Below the pieces are notes generated by a model. That model saw nothing but the letters and a program-made list of their open reading frames with translations. It made no database searches and was not told where the DNA came from. A stretch of DNA of 51,548 nt from an uncultured Pelagibacteraceae bacterium (GTDB taxonomy: Bacteria > Pseudomonadota > Alphaproteobacteria > Pelagibacterales > Pelagibacteraceae): positions 1 to 51,548 of the forward strand of contig CACDQB010000002.1 in the NCBI GenBank assembly GCA_902554795.1, given 5' to 3'. Below are positions 23,624-34,774 of the stretch, in pieces (the stretch's first letter is position 1; each line of letters begins with the position of its first letter). The position numbers were made by a program, and so were the translations under genes.

Positions 23624-26600
23624 ACGTCCTGAAGAGAAGTGACTTCTAATTTTTTTGTTTTTAGCGATCTAATTGCCTCTAAACATGCTTGAGCAGTAGA
23701 CATATTAGTACAATAAGGAACTTTATTTTTAAGCGTTGCTCTTCTTAAAGCTATTGCATCACTTAATCTATGTTCACTATTTCCACCTCCAGTATTTATC
23801 ACTAATGCAATTTTTTTAGAGTCTAAAACATCTACTATATGTGGCGATCCAGTGCTTACTTTATTTATAATTTTACATTTCATCCCATGCTTTCGAATAT
23901 ATTCTGCGGTTCCTCTAGTTGCACATAATGTAAACTTAAGTTTAAGAAGTTCTTTAGCTAAATCTATTCCTTCATCTTTGTGACTATTTTTGAGAGATAT
24001 AAAAGCTAATCCTTGTTTTGGTAATGAGTTAGCTGCTGCGATCTGACTTTTGGCAAAAGCCATTCCAAAATTTTTATCAAATCCCATAACTTCCCCTGTC
24101 GACTTCATTTCAGGTCCTAACAATAAGTCACTGTTTGGAAATTTATTAAATGGAAATACAGCTTCTTTAACTGCGTACATACCTTTAGATTTATCTTTCA
24201 AATTAAACTTAGATAACTTTTCACCAGCCATTACTCTTGATGCAATTTTAGCTAGGGGCAATCCTTTTGCTTTTGACACGAAAGGTACTGTTCGACTAGC
24301 TCTTGGATTAACTTCAATCACATAAATTTCATCTTTTTTAATTGCAAATTGTATATTCATGAAACCTTTTACATTTAAAGCTATTGCTAGTTTTTTTGTT
24401 TGATTTTCAATTTCTTTAAGAAGATATGGTTTAATTGATACAGGTGGTAAACTACAAGCTGAGTCTCCTGAATGAATTCCAGCTTCTTCGATATGCTGCA
24501 TGATACCTGCAACATGAACCTGTTTTCCATCTGATATGGCATCTACATCTACTTCCATTGCATGATCGATAAATTTATCAATCAAAATTGGATTTTCTTC
24601 TGCAGCTTTAAACGCTTCTTCAACAAATTTTTTAAGCTGATTTTTTTCATGAACAATTTCCATTGCTCTTCCACCCAAAACATACGAAGGTCTTACCATT
24701 AATGGTAATCCTATTTTGTCTGCAATTTTTATCGCCTGATTAAATGTCTTTGCAATCCCACTCTCTGCTTGTTTTAGTTTTAATTCATTTAATAAATTTC
24801 TGAATCTATCTCTATCCTCTGCTAAATCTATAGAAGTATATTGAGTTCCTAAAATTGGAAGCTTGTTATTGTGCAAAAATTTAGCAAGTTTAATTGGAGT
24901 TTGGCCTCCAAACTGAGCTATTACTCCTATCAGATTTCCTTTTTCTTGTTCTTTTTTAATTATGTTAAAAACATATTCTTCTTTTAAAGGTTCAAAGTAT
25001 AATCGATCACTCGTATCATAGTCTGTTGATACTGTTTCAGGGTTACAATTAACCATGATGGTCTCAAAACCTGCGTCTTTTAAAGAAAAACTTGCCTGAC
25101 AACAGCAATAATCAAACTCAATTCCTTGACCAATTCTATTTGGTCCTCCTCCAAGAATAATTATTTTTTTCTTATTAGATGGATCTGCTTCACATTCTGA
25201 GTTAATTGAAAAGTTTCTTTGATATGTTGAATACATATAAGGGGTAAACGATTTGAATTCAGCCGCACAAGTATCCACTTTTTTATAAACTGGAAGTATT
25301 TTAAGCGCTGATCTTTTTCTTCTAACAATTTCCTCAGACGTTTTAGTTAATTCCGAAAGTTTTTTATCTGAAAATCCTATTGATTTTATTCTATTAAATT
25401 CTGCAAAATCCCTAGGAAGTCCTTTAGTTTTTATTTGTGTTTCACAATCGACTATCTCTTTGATTTGTTCTAAAAACCAAGGATCAATTTTGGATAAATT
25501 ATATATTTTCTTTAAGTTTATTTTTTTTCTAATTGCTTCAGCGACAAGCAATATCTTATTCGGAATAGTTTCTTTAAGTTTTTTTTCAATTTGTTTTTTA
25601 TTTAAATCAAAAATTCTGTCTAAACCTGAAAAACCTGTCTCTAGAGACACTAGAGCTTTTTGTAAAGATTCTTTAAAGTTTCTTCCTATTGCCATTGCTT
25701 CACCCACTGATTTCATAGATGTTCCTAAAGTTGCGGGAGAGGTTGAGAATTTTTCAAAAGTAAATCTTGGAATTTTAGTTACAACATAATCTATACTTGG
25801 TTCAAATGATGCAGGAGTAACTTTAGTTATTTCATTTTTTAATTCATCAAGAGTATAACCAACCGCTAATTTTGCAGCTACTTTCGCAATTGGAAATCCA
25901 GTTGCTTTTGATGCAAGTGCTGATGATCTTGATACACGTGGATTCATTTCAATAACAACCATTCGACCATTTTTAGGATTGATAGCAAATTGAACATTTG
26001 ATCCTCCAGTTTCAACTCCAATTTTTCTCAAACATGCAATAGATGCATTTCTCATTACTTGGTATTCTTTATCTGTAAGTGTAAGAGCTGGTGCAATTGT
26101 TACTGAGTCACCCGTATGAATTCCCATTGGATCAATATTTTCAATTGAGCAAATGATGATACAGTTATCTTTCTTATCTCTTACAACCTCCATCTCAAAT
26201 TCTTTCCAGCCCTCTAAACATTCCTCTACAAGAACTTGGCTTACTGGGGATTCATGCAATCCATTTTTAACAATCTTAAAATAATCTTTTCTAGTTTTGG
26301 CTATTCCCCCACCAAGTCCACCAAGTGTAAAAGCAGGTCTTATAATTGCAGGTAAACCAATTTTTTTTAGTACTTTTGATGCTTGATTATTATTATTTAC
26401 GATTTCTGATTTTGGTAAATCTAAACCAATATCTATCATATTTTTTCTAAATTTCTTTCTATCCTCAGCATTAGAAATTGCTTTAGAATTTGCTCCTATC
26501 AACTCAATTTTGTATTTTTTTAGAATTCCTTTTTTTTCTGCTTCCATTGCAAGGTTAAGCGCAGTTTGCCCTCCCATTGTTGGAAGAATTGCATCGGGTT

Positions 26601-26844
26601 TTTCTTTCTTTAGAATTTTTTCTAATACATCTAATGTAATTGGTTCAATATAAGTTTTATCCGCAACATCTGGATCAGTCATAATTGTTGCAGGATTTGA
26701 ATTTATTAAGACTACTTTATAACCCTCATCTTTAAGAGCTTTACATGCTTGTGTCCCCGAATAATCAAATTCACATGCTTGTCCTATAATTATTGGACCA
26801 GCCCCCACAACTAGTATTTTTTTAATATCTTTTCTTTTTGGCAT
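23620..26844 (-). CDS. carB: Carbamoyl-phosphate synthase large subunit
   Basis: 1074 aa, duplicated ATP-grasp halves, [39 protein letters not shown]-terminal MGS domain. Confidence 0.97.
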   Translation of the reverse strand: MPKRKDIKKILVVGAGPIIIGQACEFDYSGTQACKALKDEGYKVVLINSNPATIMTDPDVADKTYIEPITLDVLEKILKKEKPDAILPTMGGQTALNLAMEAEKKGILKKYKIELIGANSKAISNAEDRKKFRKNMIDIGLDLPKSEIVNNNNQASKVLKKIGLPAIIRPAFTLGGLGGGIAKTRKDYFKIVKNGLHESPVSQVLVEECLEGWKEFEMEVVRDKKDNCIIICSIENIDPMGIHTGDSVTIAPALTLTDKEYQVMRNASIACLRKIGVETGGSNVQFAINPKNGRMVVIEMNPRVSRSSALASKATGFPIAKVAAKLAVGYTLDELKNEITKVTPASFEPSIDYVVTKIPRFTFEKFSTSPATLGTSMKSVGEAMAIGRNFKESLQKALVSLETGFSGLDRIFDLNKKQIEKKLKETIPNKILLVAEAIRKKINLKKIYNLSKIDPWFLEQIKEIVDCETQIKTKGLPRDFAEFNRIKSIGFSDKKLSELTKTSEEIVRRKRSALKILPVYKKVDTCAAEFKSFTPYMYSTYQRNFSINSECEADPSNKKKIIILGGGPNRIGQGIEFDYCCCQASFSLKDAGFETIMVNCNPETVSTDYDTSDRLYFEPLKEEYVFNIIKKEQEKGNLIGVIAQFGGQTPIKLAKFLHNNKLPILGTQYTSIDLAEDRDRFRNLLNELKLKQAESGIAKTFNQAIKIADKIGLPLMVRPSYVLGGRAMEIVHEKNQLKKFVEEAFKAAEENPILIDKFIDHAMEVDVDAISDGKQVHVAGIMQHIEEAGIHSGDSACSLPPVSIKPYLLKEIENQTKKLAIALNVKGFMNIQFAIKKDEIYVIEVNPRASRTVPFVSKAKGLPLAKIASRVMAGEKLSKFNLKDKSKGMYAVKEAVFPFNKFPNSDLLLGPEMKSTGEVMGFDKNFGMAFAKSQIAAANSLPKQGLAFISLKNSHKDEGIDLAKELLKLKFTLCATRGTAEYIRKHGMKCKIINKVSTGSPHIVDVLDSKKIALVINTGGGNSEHRLSDAIALRRATLKNKVPYCTNMSTAQACLEAIRSLKTKKLEVTSLQDV

Positions 26845-28018
26845 TTTTTTTCATGTTGTTAATAAATTCTTGAAACAAATAAACACTATCTTGAGGCCCT
26901 GGATTAGATTCTGGATGATATTGAACAGAAAAGACTGGTTTATTTTTTAGTTTGATACCCTCAATACTATTATCAAATAAAGATTTATGTGTGACCTCAA
27001 TATTTTTTGGTAATGTTTCTTTAACTACTTCAAATCCGTGGTTTTGACTCGTTATTTCAACATTATCATGAATTAAATTTTTAACAGGGTGATTTGCCCC
27101 TCGATGACCAAGTTTCATTTTCTTTGTTTTACCACCTAATGCTAATGCTAAAATTTGATGACCCAAACAAATACCAAATATTGGCAAATTTTTTTTAATT
27201 AAATCTTTAATAATTTCTATAGCATATTTACCTGTTGCAGCTGGATCACCAGGACCATTTGATAAAAATATTCCATTTGGTTTTAAAGCTAAAATTTTTT
27301 GGGCATTAGTTTTACAAGAAACGACAGTAACTTTACAATTAAAGTCAGAGAAATATCTTAAGATATTTTTTTTTATTCCATAATCAATTGCAACAACGTG
27401 AAATGAGTTCTTATTATTTTTTTTATATCCAAGTTCTTTTTTCCATGTTTTAAGACCTTTCCAAATATAATTTTTCTGAGTTGAAACTACTTCTGCAAGA
27501 TCAAGATTTTTTAATCCACTCCATTTTATTGTGGAGTTGGTCAATTTGTTAATATTAAATTTTCCTTTTTTTGAATAACTAATCGTACCTTTTGGAGCGC
27601 CTTTATCCCTTATAAAGTTTGTTAGGCTTCTGGTGTCTAAGCCAGTAATTCCAACAATTTTATTTTTCTTTAGCCAAGTATCTAAATGTAGGAATGATCT
27701 GTAATTTGAGGGTGAAGTTATTTCAGAATTAATTATAACTCCTCTTGCCCATATTTTATCAGATTCATGATCTTCTTTATTGGTTCCAACATTTCCAATA
27801 TGGGGGAAGGTAAAGTTAATAATTTGACCTGCATATGATGGGTCAGAGATGATTTCTTGATAGCCTGTTAATGATGTATTAAAGCAAACTTCGCCTGTGG
27901 CTTCTCCCTGGTAACCAATTCCAATTCCTTTGAATACCTTTTTATTTTCGAGAACTAAAATGCCTGTATTGATTTGAGATATTATTTTTGAGTTAGTTTT
28001 TTTTGATTTTTTGTTCAA
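26822..28018 (-). CDS. carA: Carbamoyl-phosphate synthase small subunit (TTG start)
   Basis: [42 protein letters not shown] amidotransferase motif. Confidence 0.96.
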   Translation of the reverse strand: MNKKSKKTNSKIISQINTGILVLENKKVFKGIGIGYQGEATGEVCFNTSLTGYQEIISDPSYAGQIINFTFPHIGNVGTNKEDHESDKIWARGVIINSEITSPSNYRSFLHLDTWLKKNKIVGITGLDTRSLTNFIRDKGAPKGTISYSKKGKFNINKLTNSTIKWSGLKNLDLAEVVSTQKNYIWKGLKTWKKELGYKKNNKNSFHVVAIDYGIKKNILRYFSDFNCKVTVVSCKTNAQKILALKPNGIFLSNGPGDPAATGKYAIEIIKDLIKKNLPIFGICLGHQILALALGGKTKKMKLGHRGANHPVKNLIHDNVEITSQNHGFEVVKETLPKNIEVTHKSLFDNSIEGIKLKNKPVFSVQYHPESNPGPQDSVYLFQEFINNMKKNAKKKRY

Positions 28019-28143
28019 TTACAACTCATGAGTTAAAGGTTAATACAATAATTGCTTTATTATCGCAACAGAGATGTAATATAAAATTGTAAAAAAACAA
28101 TTTTTCTTTTGAAGAATTTTTTCTTTAAAGTAGATTAAAAATT

Positions 28144-28605
28144 ATGTCATTAAAACAGACCATCGAAAACGAATATAAAAATGCATTAAAATCTAAAGAT
28201 AAAAATAAAATATCAACCTATAGGTTAATATTATCTTCTATTAAGGATTTGGACATTGTTAACAGATCAGGCCCTAACAAAAAGGAAACTGATGACGAGG
28301 ACATTAAGAAACTTTTAAAAAAAATGGTTAAGCAACGAGCCGAATCAATCGATATTTATAAAAAAAATAATAGAACAGATCTTTTGGAGGTTGAGCAAAA
28401 TGAATATGATATTTTAACAAGTTTCCTACCAAAGCAGCTTAGTGAAGAGGAAACTAAGAAAATTTGTGCAGATGTTATTTCGAGAATTGGAGCAAATTCA
28501 TTAAAAGATATGGGAAAAGTTATGGGCGAACTTAAAAAAACTCATGCAGATGAAATTGATTTTTCAAAAGCAGGATCCTTGATAAAAGAATTGTTGAACA
28601 AATAA
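28144..28605 (+). CDS. GatB/YqeY domain-containing protein
   Basis: LKQTIENEYKNALKSKDKNKISTYRLILSSIKDLDI, LTSFLPKQLSEEE; upstream of dnaG. Confidence 0.92.
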   Translation: MSLKQTIENEYKNALKSKDKNKISTYRLILSSIKDLDIVNRSGPNKKETDDEDIKKLLKKMVKQRAESIDIYKKNNRTDLLEVEQNEYDILTSFLPKQLSEEETKKICADVISRIGANSLKDMGKVMGELKKTHADEIDFSKAGSLIKELLNK

Positions 28606-30380
28606 TGAAATACCCAAAAGAGTATCTTGATGAAATTAAAAATAGGTTGAAAGTTTCAACGGTAGTATCAAAGAGTGTTTCATTAAAAAAAAGAGGCAAA
28701 GAATATGTAGGTTTATCACCTTTCAAAAATGAAAAAACACCCTCATTTACAGTAAATGATGAAAAAGAATTTTATCATTGTTTTGCAACTTCTGAACATG
28801 GAAATATTTTTGATTTTGTGATGAAAACTCAAAATTTAAAGTTTGGAGAAGCAGTTAAATACTTGGCTCAATTAGCAGGGATGCAACCTTATATGTTCTC
28901 AAAACAAGATGAAGAAAGAGAAAAAAAGTGGGATGAGTATAAATCTATTTTTAGTAATTATGTTGAATTTTATCATAATGAACTTTTAAAAAATGAAAAC
29001 TATTCAAATGCTAGAGATTATTTAAAAAATAGATCGTTAGGCAAAGAAGAAGTAAAAAAATTTAAAATAGGATACATAGAAAAAAATCCAAATTTTTTTG
29101 AAAAATTAAATAAAGACTATAGTGAAAAAACTTTGGTAGAAACCGGTTTATTTTATTTAGATGAGAAAAAAAAAATATATGTTGAAAGATTTAGAGGTCG
29201 ATTAATATTTCCCATCAATAATATTTCAGGGCAACCAATAGCTTTAGGTGGAAGAATAATTGAAAATTTAGATTATCTAGCCAAATATATAAATTCACCT
29301 GAAACAAATTTTTTTAAAAAAGGATCAAACTTATATAATTTAGATTTAGCAAGAAAACTCTCTAATAAAATTGATCACATTTATTTAGTAGAAGGATACA
29401 TGGATGTTGTGGGCCTTAGCAAAAATGGAATTGATAATGTTGTCGCAAATCTTGGAACTTCTTTAACTGACAAACAGATTTTAACTTTAAATCAATTTTT
29501 TGATGATATAATAATATGTTTTGATGGTGACGAAAGTGGATATAAAGCTGCTGTTAGAGCTGCTGAAAATTCAATCAAAGAACTAAAACCAGAAAAACAA
29601 ATTTCTTTTTTATTTCTGCCAGATAAAGAAGACCCAGATAGCTACGTAAATAAAAATGGTAAGGCTAATTTTGTAGATTTTACAAAGCATAGCAAATTAT
29701 CAATTCATCAATTTATTTTCAGTCATTATAAAAAACAAACTAACAATAATCCTTCATCAATGGCTATTTTTGAGAAAAAACTTAGAGGAATAGCAAATAC
29801 AATTAAAGATGATTTTATAAAAAAATATGTTTTAGAATACTTTTTAGAAAAAATTGCTGAGTTAACTCCTCACTCTAACCAAAATAATAAAAGATTTTAT
29901 AAAAAAAATACAAAATCTTTAGAAAGTACAAAAAAATATTTTAAAGAAAGCCAGTCTCTGTCTGGAGTAGAATTAAAAGAATTTTCTTTATTATATTTAT
30001 TAATAAATAACTTGGATTTGTTGCAATCAAATATTCATTTGATTGAAAATATTAAATTATTTACTGAGTTAAACAGAAAAATTTTTCAAATGATAATTGA
30101 AAAATTAAAATCTGGCACAAAAATTACAATTCAAGATCTTGACCTGGATTTTCAGTTAATTGAAAAAATAAATAAATTTGCTCCTATTAAGTATATTTTA
30201 AAAAATCAATCTGAAGATGATCAAAAAATAATAGAATTATTAGAGGACATCTCTAGAGATTTGATGAATTATGATCTTGAATTCAGAATTCAAGAATTAG
30301 AATCGAAGTTTTCTGTGGATATGAGCGAGTCCACATTTAATGAGTTAAAAGAGCTTAAAAAAAAGCAGAATCTCAACTAA
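28605..30380 (+). CDS. dnaG: DNA primase
   Basis: N-terminal CHC2-like region (degenerate), Toprim VEGYMDVVGLSKNGIDNVVANLGTSLT, IICFDGDESGYKAA. Confidence 0.96.
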   Translation: MKYPKEYLDEIKNRLKVSTVVSKSVSLKKRGKEYVGLSPFKNEKTPSFTVNDEKEFYHCFATSEHGNIFDFVMKTQNLKFGEAVKYLAQLAGMQPYMFSKQDEEREKKWDEYKSIFSNYVEFYHNELLKNENYSNARDYLKNRSLGKEEVKKFKIGYIEKNPNFFEKLNKDYSEKTLVETGLFYLDEKKKIYVERFRGRLIFPINNISGQPIALGGRIIENLDYLAKYINSPETNFFKKGSNLYNLDLARKLSNKIDHIYLVEGYMDVVGLSKNGIDNVVANLGTSLTDKQILTLNQFFDDIIICFDGDESGYKAAVRAAENSIKELKPEKQISFLFLPDKEDPDSYVNKNGKANFVDFTKHSKLSIHQFIFSHYKKQTNNNPSSMAIFEKKLRGIANTIKDDFIKKYVLEYFLEKIAELTPHSNQNNKRFYKKNTKSLESTKKYFKESQSLSGVELKEFSLLYLLINNLDLLQSNIHLIENIKLFTELNRKIFQMIIEKLKSGTKITIQDLDLDFQLIEKINKFAPIKYILKNQSEDDQKIIELLEDISRDLMNYDLEFRIQELESKFSVDMSESTFNELKELKKKQNLN

Positions 30381-30452
30381 CAAGCCAAAATTAATAATGG
30401 ATTTTTGTATAATTGAGATTATATAAGACCTTTCAACTTACATTAAATTGCT

Positions 30453-32276
30453 GTGGAAAGAATAATTACAAAATCATTTGCTAGACTCATGGGTCGAGGA
30501 ACTCATAGAGGATTTATAACTTATGAAGAATTAAGTAAATCACTTGGTAAAAGAAACTTATCTGATGAAAATTTAGCCCAAGCTTTTATTCACATATTGG
30601 ATGAAAATGTAACTTTGGTTGAAAAAAAATCTGATTTCAAAGTTTTAAGAAAAAAAGAAAATGCAAATAAAGAAGAAGGTAAGACAATAGAGAAAAGTGA
30701 TGATCCCATAAGAATGTATTTACGAGAAATGGGAGGTGTCGAACTTTTATCTAGAGAAGGCGAAATAGCAATCGCAAAAAGAATAGAAGCTGGAAAAGAT
30801 GTAATGTTGATTGCACTTTCTCAAAGCCCAATTACTGCACAACAATTTTTTGAGTGGAATGATCAACTCCAAAAAGATGAAATACTCGTTAGAGAAATAA
30901 TTGATATTGATACAAATTATATGGAAGATGAGTCTACTGGACCAAGCGCAAAACAAAAAAATTCAGGTGAAACACCTAAGGACGAGGGATCTTCAGAAGA
31001 TGATGATGATTTTAATCCAACACTAGCTGCGATGGAAACAGAAATTAAACCAAAAGTGTTAAAGACTGTAAATACTCTTACTAAAGAATATACAAAATTA
31101 ATTAAGTATCAAAAAGAAAAATTGGATTGTGTATTAAATTCTGAAAACTTTTCTTCAGCTAAAGAAAAAGGATATGAAAAAACTGTTAATGATATTTTAA
31201 AAAATATTAAGTCATTACAATTATCTCCATCTGTTTTAGAGGAACTTGTGCAAAAACATTATATAGAAAATAAAAAAATAATATCTTTGGAAGGCAATCT
31301 TTTAAGGCTTGCAATGGATCATAAAATACCGAGGAATGAATTTATTAAATTTTATGTGGGAAATGAAATAAATCCAAACTTAAAAAAATTTTTGGATACG
31401 AATTTAATTTGGAAACAATTTTTTACAAAAAATAAAGATGAATTTAAAAATATCAGAGAGAGATTAATTGAGATTAGCTACAAACTTAATATTTCAGTTA
31501 CTGATTTCAAAAAACTTGTAAGCAGAATTCAAAAAGGTGAAAAAGAATCTAGAATTGCAAAAAAAGAAATGGTTGAAGCTAATCTACGATTAGTAATTTC
31601 AATTGCAAAAAAATATACAAATAGAGGCCTCCAATTTCTAGATTTAATTCAAGAAGGAAATATTGGGCTTATGAAAGCTGTGGATAAATTTGAATATAGA
31701 AGAGGTTATAAGTTCTCGACGTATGCAACTTGGTGGATTAGGCAAGCAATTACCAGATCAATAGCTGATCAGGCTAGAACAATTAGAATTCCAGTACACA
31801 TGATTGAAACAATTAATAAGATCGTAAGAACACAAAGATTGATACTTAGTGAATTTGGTAGGGAGGCCACACCTGAGGAATTAGCAAAAAAACTTAGGAT
31901 GCCACTAGACAAAGTAAGAAAAGTTTTAAAAATTTCCAAAGAACCAGTATCCTTAGAAAAACCTGTAGGAGACGAGGAGGATAGTAGCTTAGGAGATTTT
32001 ATAGAGGATACTAAAGCTTTAGCTCCACTAGAACAAGCAATCAAATCTAATTTAGGAGAAGCAACAACAAAAATTTTATCTACCTTAACACCCAGAGAAG
32101 AAAGAGTGCTTAGAATGAGATTTGGGGTAGGTATGAATACAGATCATACTCTTGAGGAGGTTGGTCTACAGTTTTCTGTAACAAGAGAGAGAATTAGACA
32201 AATTGAGGCCAAAGCTTTAAGAAAACTAAAACATCCTAGTAGATCAAAACAATTAAAAAGTTTCCTTGAAAGTTAA
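30453..32276 (+). CDS. rpoD: RNA polymerase primary sigma factor (GTG start)
   Basis: Sigma70 regions: [74 protein letters not shown]; region 4 HTH. Confidence 0.97.
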   Translation: MERIITKSFARLMGRGTHRGFITYEELSKSLGKRNLSDENLAQAFIHILDENVTLVEKKSDFKVLRKKENANKEEGKTIEKSDDPIRMYLREMGGVELLSREGEIAIAKRIEAGKDVMLIALSQSPITAQQFFEWNDQLQKDEILVREIIDIDTNYMEDESTGPSAKQKNSGETPKDEGSSEDDDDFNPTLAAMETEIKPKVLKTVNTLTKEYTKLIKYQKEKLDCVLNSENFSSAKEKGYEKTVNDILKNIKSLQLSPSVLEELVQKHYIENKKIISLEGNLLRLAMDHKIPRNEFIKFYVGNEINPNLKKFLDTNLIWKQFFTKNKDEFKNIRERLIEISYKLNISVTDFKKLVSRIQKGEKESRIAKKEMVEANLRLVISIAKKYTNRGLQFLDLIQEGNIGLMKAVDKFEYRRGYKFSTYATWWIRQAITRSIADQARTIRIPVHMIETINKIVRTQRLILSEFGREATPEELAKKLRMPLDKVRKVLKISKEPVSLEKPVGDEEDSSLGDFIEDTKALAPLEQAIKSNLGEATTKILSTLTPREERVLRMRFGVGMNTDHTLEEVGLQFSVTRERIRQIEAKALRKLKHPSRSKQLKSFLES

Positions 32277-32280
32277 AGAT

Positions 32281-32355
32281 GGGCCGTTAGCTCAATAGTA
32301 GAGTACTGCATTGACATTGCAGGGGTAGTTGGAGCGTAACCAACACGGCCCACCA
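32281..32355 (+). tRNA. tRNA-Val(GAC)-like, CCA encoded; aberrant D- and T-loops
   Basis: Acceptor GGGCCGT/ACGGCCC perfect; D-stem GCTC/GAGT; anticodon arm CTGCA-TTGACAT-TGCAG; T-stem GTTGG/CCAAC with loop AGCGTAA; A+CCA. Confidence 0.82.
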
Positions 32356-32414
32356 TAATTAAATTATCTTTATTTGATAACTTTCTAAAAATGATATAAC
32401 TAATCTATTCTTAA

Positions 32415-32491
32415 GGGCCTGTAGCTCAGTTGGTTAGAGCAGTACACTCATAATGTATTGGTCCCAGGTTCGAGTCCTGGCGGGCCCACCA
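32415..32491 (+). tRNA. tRNA with CAT anticodon (elongator Met or lysidine-type Ile2), CCA encoded
   Basis: GGGCCTG TA GCTC AGTTGGTTA GAGC A GTACA CTCATAA TGTAT TGGTC CCAGG TTCGAGT CCTGG CGGGCCC ACCA; canonical cloverleaf. Met vs Ile2 not resolved. Confidence 0.93.
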
Positions 32492-32504
32492 ATTATTATG
32501 TATT

Positions 32505-33134
32505 TTATTCCTCTGAAAACTCTTTTAGAGTTTTAAATAAAGCATTTATATCGTTATTATTAGAATTCAAAATCGAAGAAAATTCCTCTTTTTGAGTTCT
32601 GGCTAAACTTAGTCCTTCAATTATTAAATCCCTTATTAAAGGATTATCAGGATCTTTAGTGTAAATTCTCCAATCTATTGAAACCTCAGGCCTTTCAGGA
32701 GTACTAATTAATATGCTATTCACAATGGTATAGTTTTTATTTAAAAACTCTTTTCCTTTTACTTCAATTTCTGGATTAGTATACTCAGCTAGTCTACTTG
32801 AAAAACTCTTTAAAAAGTAAGATTCAAATAATTCTGAATACTTGATTTTTTGATTTTCATCTAAAGTTTTTCTTACTGATCCAAGAGAATAAAAACCAAC
32901 ACCTCTAATGTCGACAGTCTCTTTAGCTATTGCCTTTAATTCGTTTATTTTATCTTCTTTAGATATATTTTTTGACAAAATATTAGACGCTCTATTTACT
33001 GTAGATTGAACAAATACATCTGGTTCTATGGAATAAGAATTTGTTAAAATTAATGTGTAAGAAAATAAAACTAATAAAAATTTTCTAAATTTCATTAAGC
33101 TAGTTTTAATTACTGAGTTTCTATCTCTTCCCAA
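32505..33134 (-). CDS. MlaC/Ttg2D-family phospholipid-binding ABC transporter auxiliary protein
   Basis: Signal peptide; VDIRGVGFYSLGSVRKTLDENQKIKYSELFESYFLKSFSSRLAEY; adjacent to MlaA. Confidence 0.85.
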   Translation of the reverse strand: MGRDRNSVIKTSLMKFRKFLLVLFSYTLILTNSYSIEPDVFVQSTVNRASNILSKNISKEDKINELKAIAKETVDIRGVGFYSLGSVRKTLDENQKIKYSELFESYFLKSFSSRLAEYTNPEIEVKGKEFLNKNYTIVNSILISTPERPEVSIDWRIYTKDPDNPLIRDLIIEGLSLARTQKEEFSSILNSNNNDINALFKTLKEFSEE

Positions 33135-33898
33135 TCACTATCATCTTGGGTTTCAATAATTTTATTTGTGTTTAAAATTTTCTGCTGTCTATCTTGCAAG
33201 TATAAACTTTTTACTGAAGCGTAAAAATCAATTGAATTTTTTTCTAAATTTTCTATAGCATCATAGTTTTTAGCTCTAAAATCTATGCCACTCGTAACTC
33301 TTGATGCATAATAATCAAAATCACTGAAATGTTGTGTATCGTTTAAAACTGTTACATTATACCAAGCATCTCCGCCAACAAAGGTTGCTACAGATGCAGT
33401 AGCATCTCTAACTGTGCTAGGTCCTACAACGGGTAAAACCAAATAGCAACCAGGACCAACGCCCATTGTTGCTAAAGATTGACCATAATCTTCTTTCTCA
33501 TATTCTGGGAAACCTAAATGTTGAGCTACGTCAATTAAACCTAAAATGCCAACCGTTGTGTTAATAACAAATCTACCGGAATTAACTCCAGCTTTTTTAT
33601 AATCTCCTTGCAAAATATTATTTGGAATTGTTACAAGTGTAGATAGATTATCAAGAGAGTTACTTACTCCAGTTTTGACTGGAGAAGGCAGGACTCTGTA
33701 TGCACTTGCAACTGGTTGAAACAATATTCCATCTAAAGCTTGGTTGAAAGCGAAAGTAGCTCTGTTTATAGTTTCAAAACAATCTTTAACTTCTGTGGGT
33801 TTATTTTTTTTTAAGATTAATTCACCATCAGATCCAGCATTCGCGTTGAATGCTGTTAAAAAAATTAAAGTTAATAAAAGTACTAATTTTCTAAACAT
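33110..33898 (-). CDS. MlaA/VacJ family lipid-asymmetry protein
   Basis: FETINRATFAFNQALDGILFQPVASAYRVLPSPVKTGVSNSLDNL, RFVINTTVGILGLIDVA, EDYGQSLATMGVGPGCYLVLPVVGPSTVRD. Confidence 0.9.
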   Translation of the reverse strand: MFRKLVLLLTLIFLTAFNANAGSDGELILKKNKPTEVKDCFETINRATFAFNQALDGILFQPVASAYRVLPSPVKTGVSNSLDNLSTLVTIPNNILQGDYKKAGVNSGRFVINTTVGILGLIDVAQHLGFPEYEKEDYGQSLATMGVGPGCYLVLPVVGPSTVRDATASVATFVGGDAWYNVTVLNDTQHFSDFDYYASRVTSGIDFRAKNYDAIENLEKNSIDFYASVKSLYLQDRQQKILNTNKIIETQDDSDWEEIETQ

Positions 33899-33996
33899 TG
33901 CAATCTGTATAATATATAAAATTTAAATGTAAATTAAGAATTATTTTAAAAAAATGACTATAAAATGTCTATAAAGTAGCCAAATTTAATAAATAA

Positions 33997-34734
33997 ATGA
34001 ACATAAATACAACTCTGAATTACTCACCCAATTTTGATATTAAAAAAAGAAAATTTGAACAAATTAAATTTATTATTTTCCATTATACAGGTATGAAAAA
34101 TGATAAAGAGGCAATCAATCGTCTTACTGATGTTAAATCAAAGGTCAGTAGCCATTTTTTAATAAGAGACAATGGAAAGATAATAACTTTAGTACCAGAA
34201 CTTTATGTTAGTTGGCATGCAGGAATTTCGTCATGGCAAAATTACAAATCATTAAATAAACACTCAGTTGGTATAGAAATAAGTAATCCAGGTCACGACA
34301 ATAAGTATAAAAAATTTTCAAAAAAACAGATTCAATCAACATTAAAACTAAGCAAATATTTAATTAAAAAATACAAAATTAAAAATAAATTTATTTTGGG
34401 ACATTCTGATATCGCTCCTTTAAGAAAAATAGATCCCGGTGAAAAATTTCCTTGGAAACATTTATCAAAAAATAATGTTGGATTGTGGCATGATTTAAAT
34501 GAAAAAAAACTTTTCGAAACTAGAGAATTAAAAGTTTATAAATATGACAAAATTAATTTTCTTAAAAATTTATATAAAATTGGTTATTCAAGAGTTTTAA
34601 ATAAAGACAAAAATAAAAATATCGAATTACTTACAAAAGCTTTTCAAAGAAGATTTAGGCAATCTTTAATAAATGGTATAATTGATCAAGAATGCTTATT
34701 AATAAGCAAAAATATAGCAAAAAAATTTAAATAA
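33997..34734 (+). CDS. N-acetylmuramoyl-L-alanine amidase (AmpD/Amidase_2 type)
   Basis: FIIFHYTGM, SSHFLIRDNGKIITLV, SVGIEISNPGH, LGHSDIAPLRKIDPGEKFPW. Confidence 0.9.
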   Translation: MNINTTLNYSPNFDIKKRKFEQIKFIIFHYTGMKNDKEAINRLTDVKSKVSSHFLIRDNGKIITLVPELYVSWHAGISSWQNYKSLNKHSVGIEISNPGHDNKYKKFSKKQIQSTLKLSKYLIKKYKIKNKFILGHSDIAPLRKIDPGEKFPWKHLSKNNVGLWHDLNEKKLFETRELKVYKYDKINFLKNLYKIGYSRVLNKDKNKNIELLTKAFQRRFRQSLINGIIDQECLLISKNIAKKFK

Positions 34735-34774
34735 TATTCCTTGAAAATAAAAACTTAAGTAATAAATTGTAATT

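Noticed and set aside
24050-24325. 91-aa and (25460-25789) 109-aa plus-strand ORFs
   Set aside because: Antisense to carB, which is a fully conserved gene; typical shadow ORFs.
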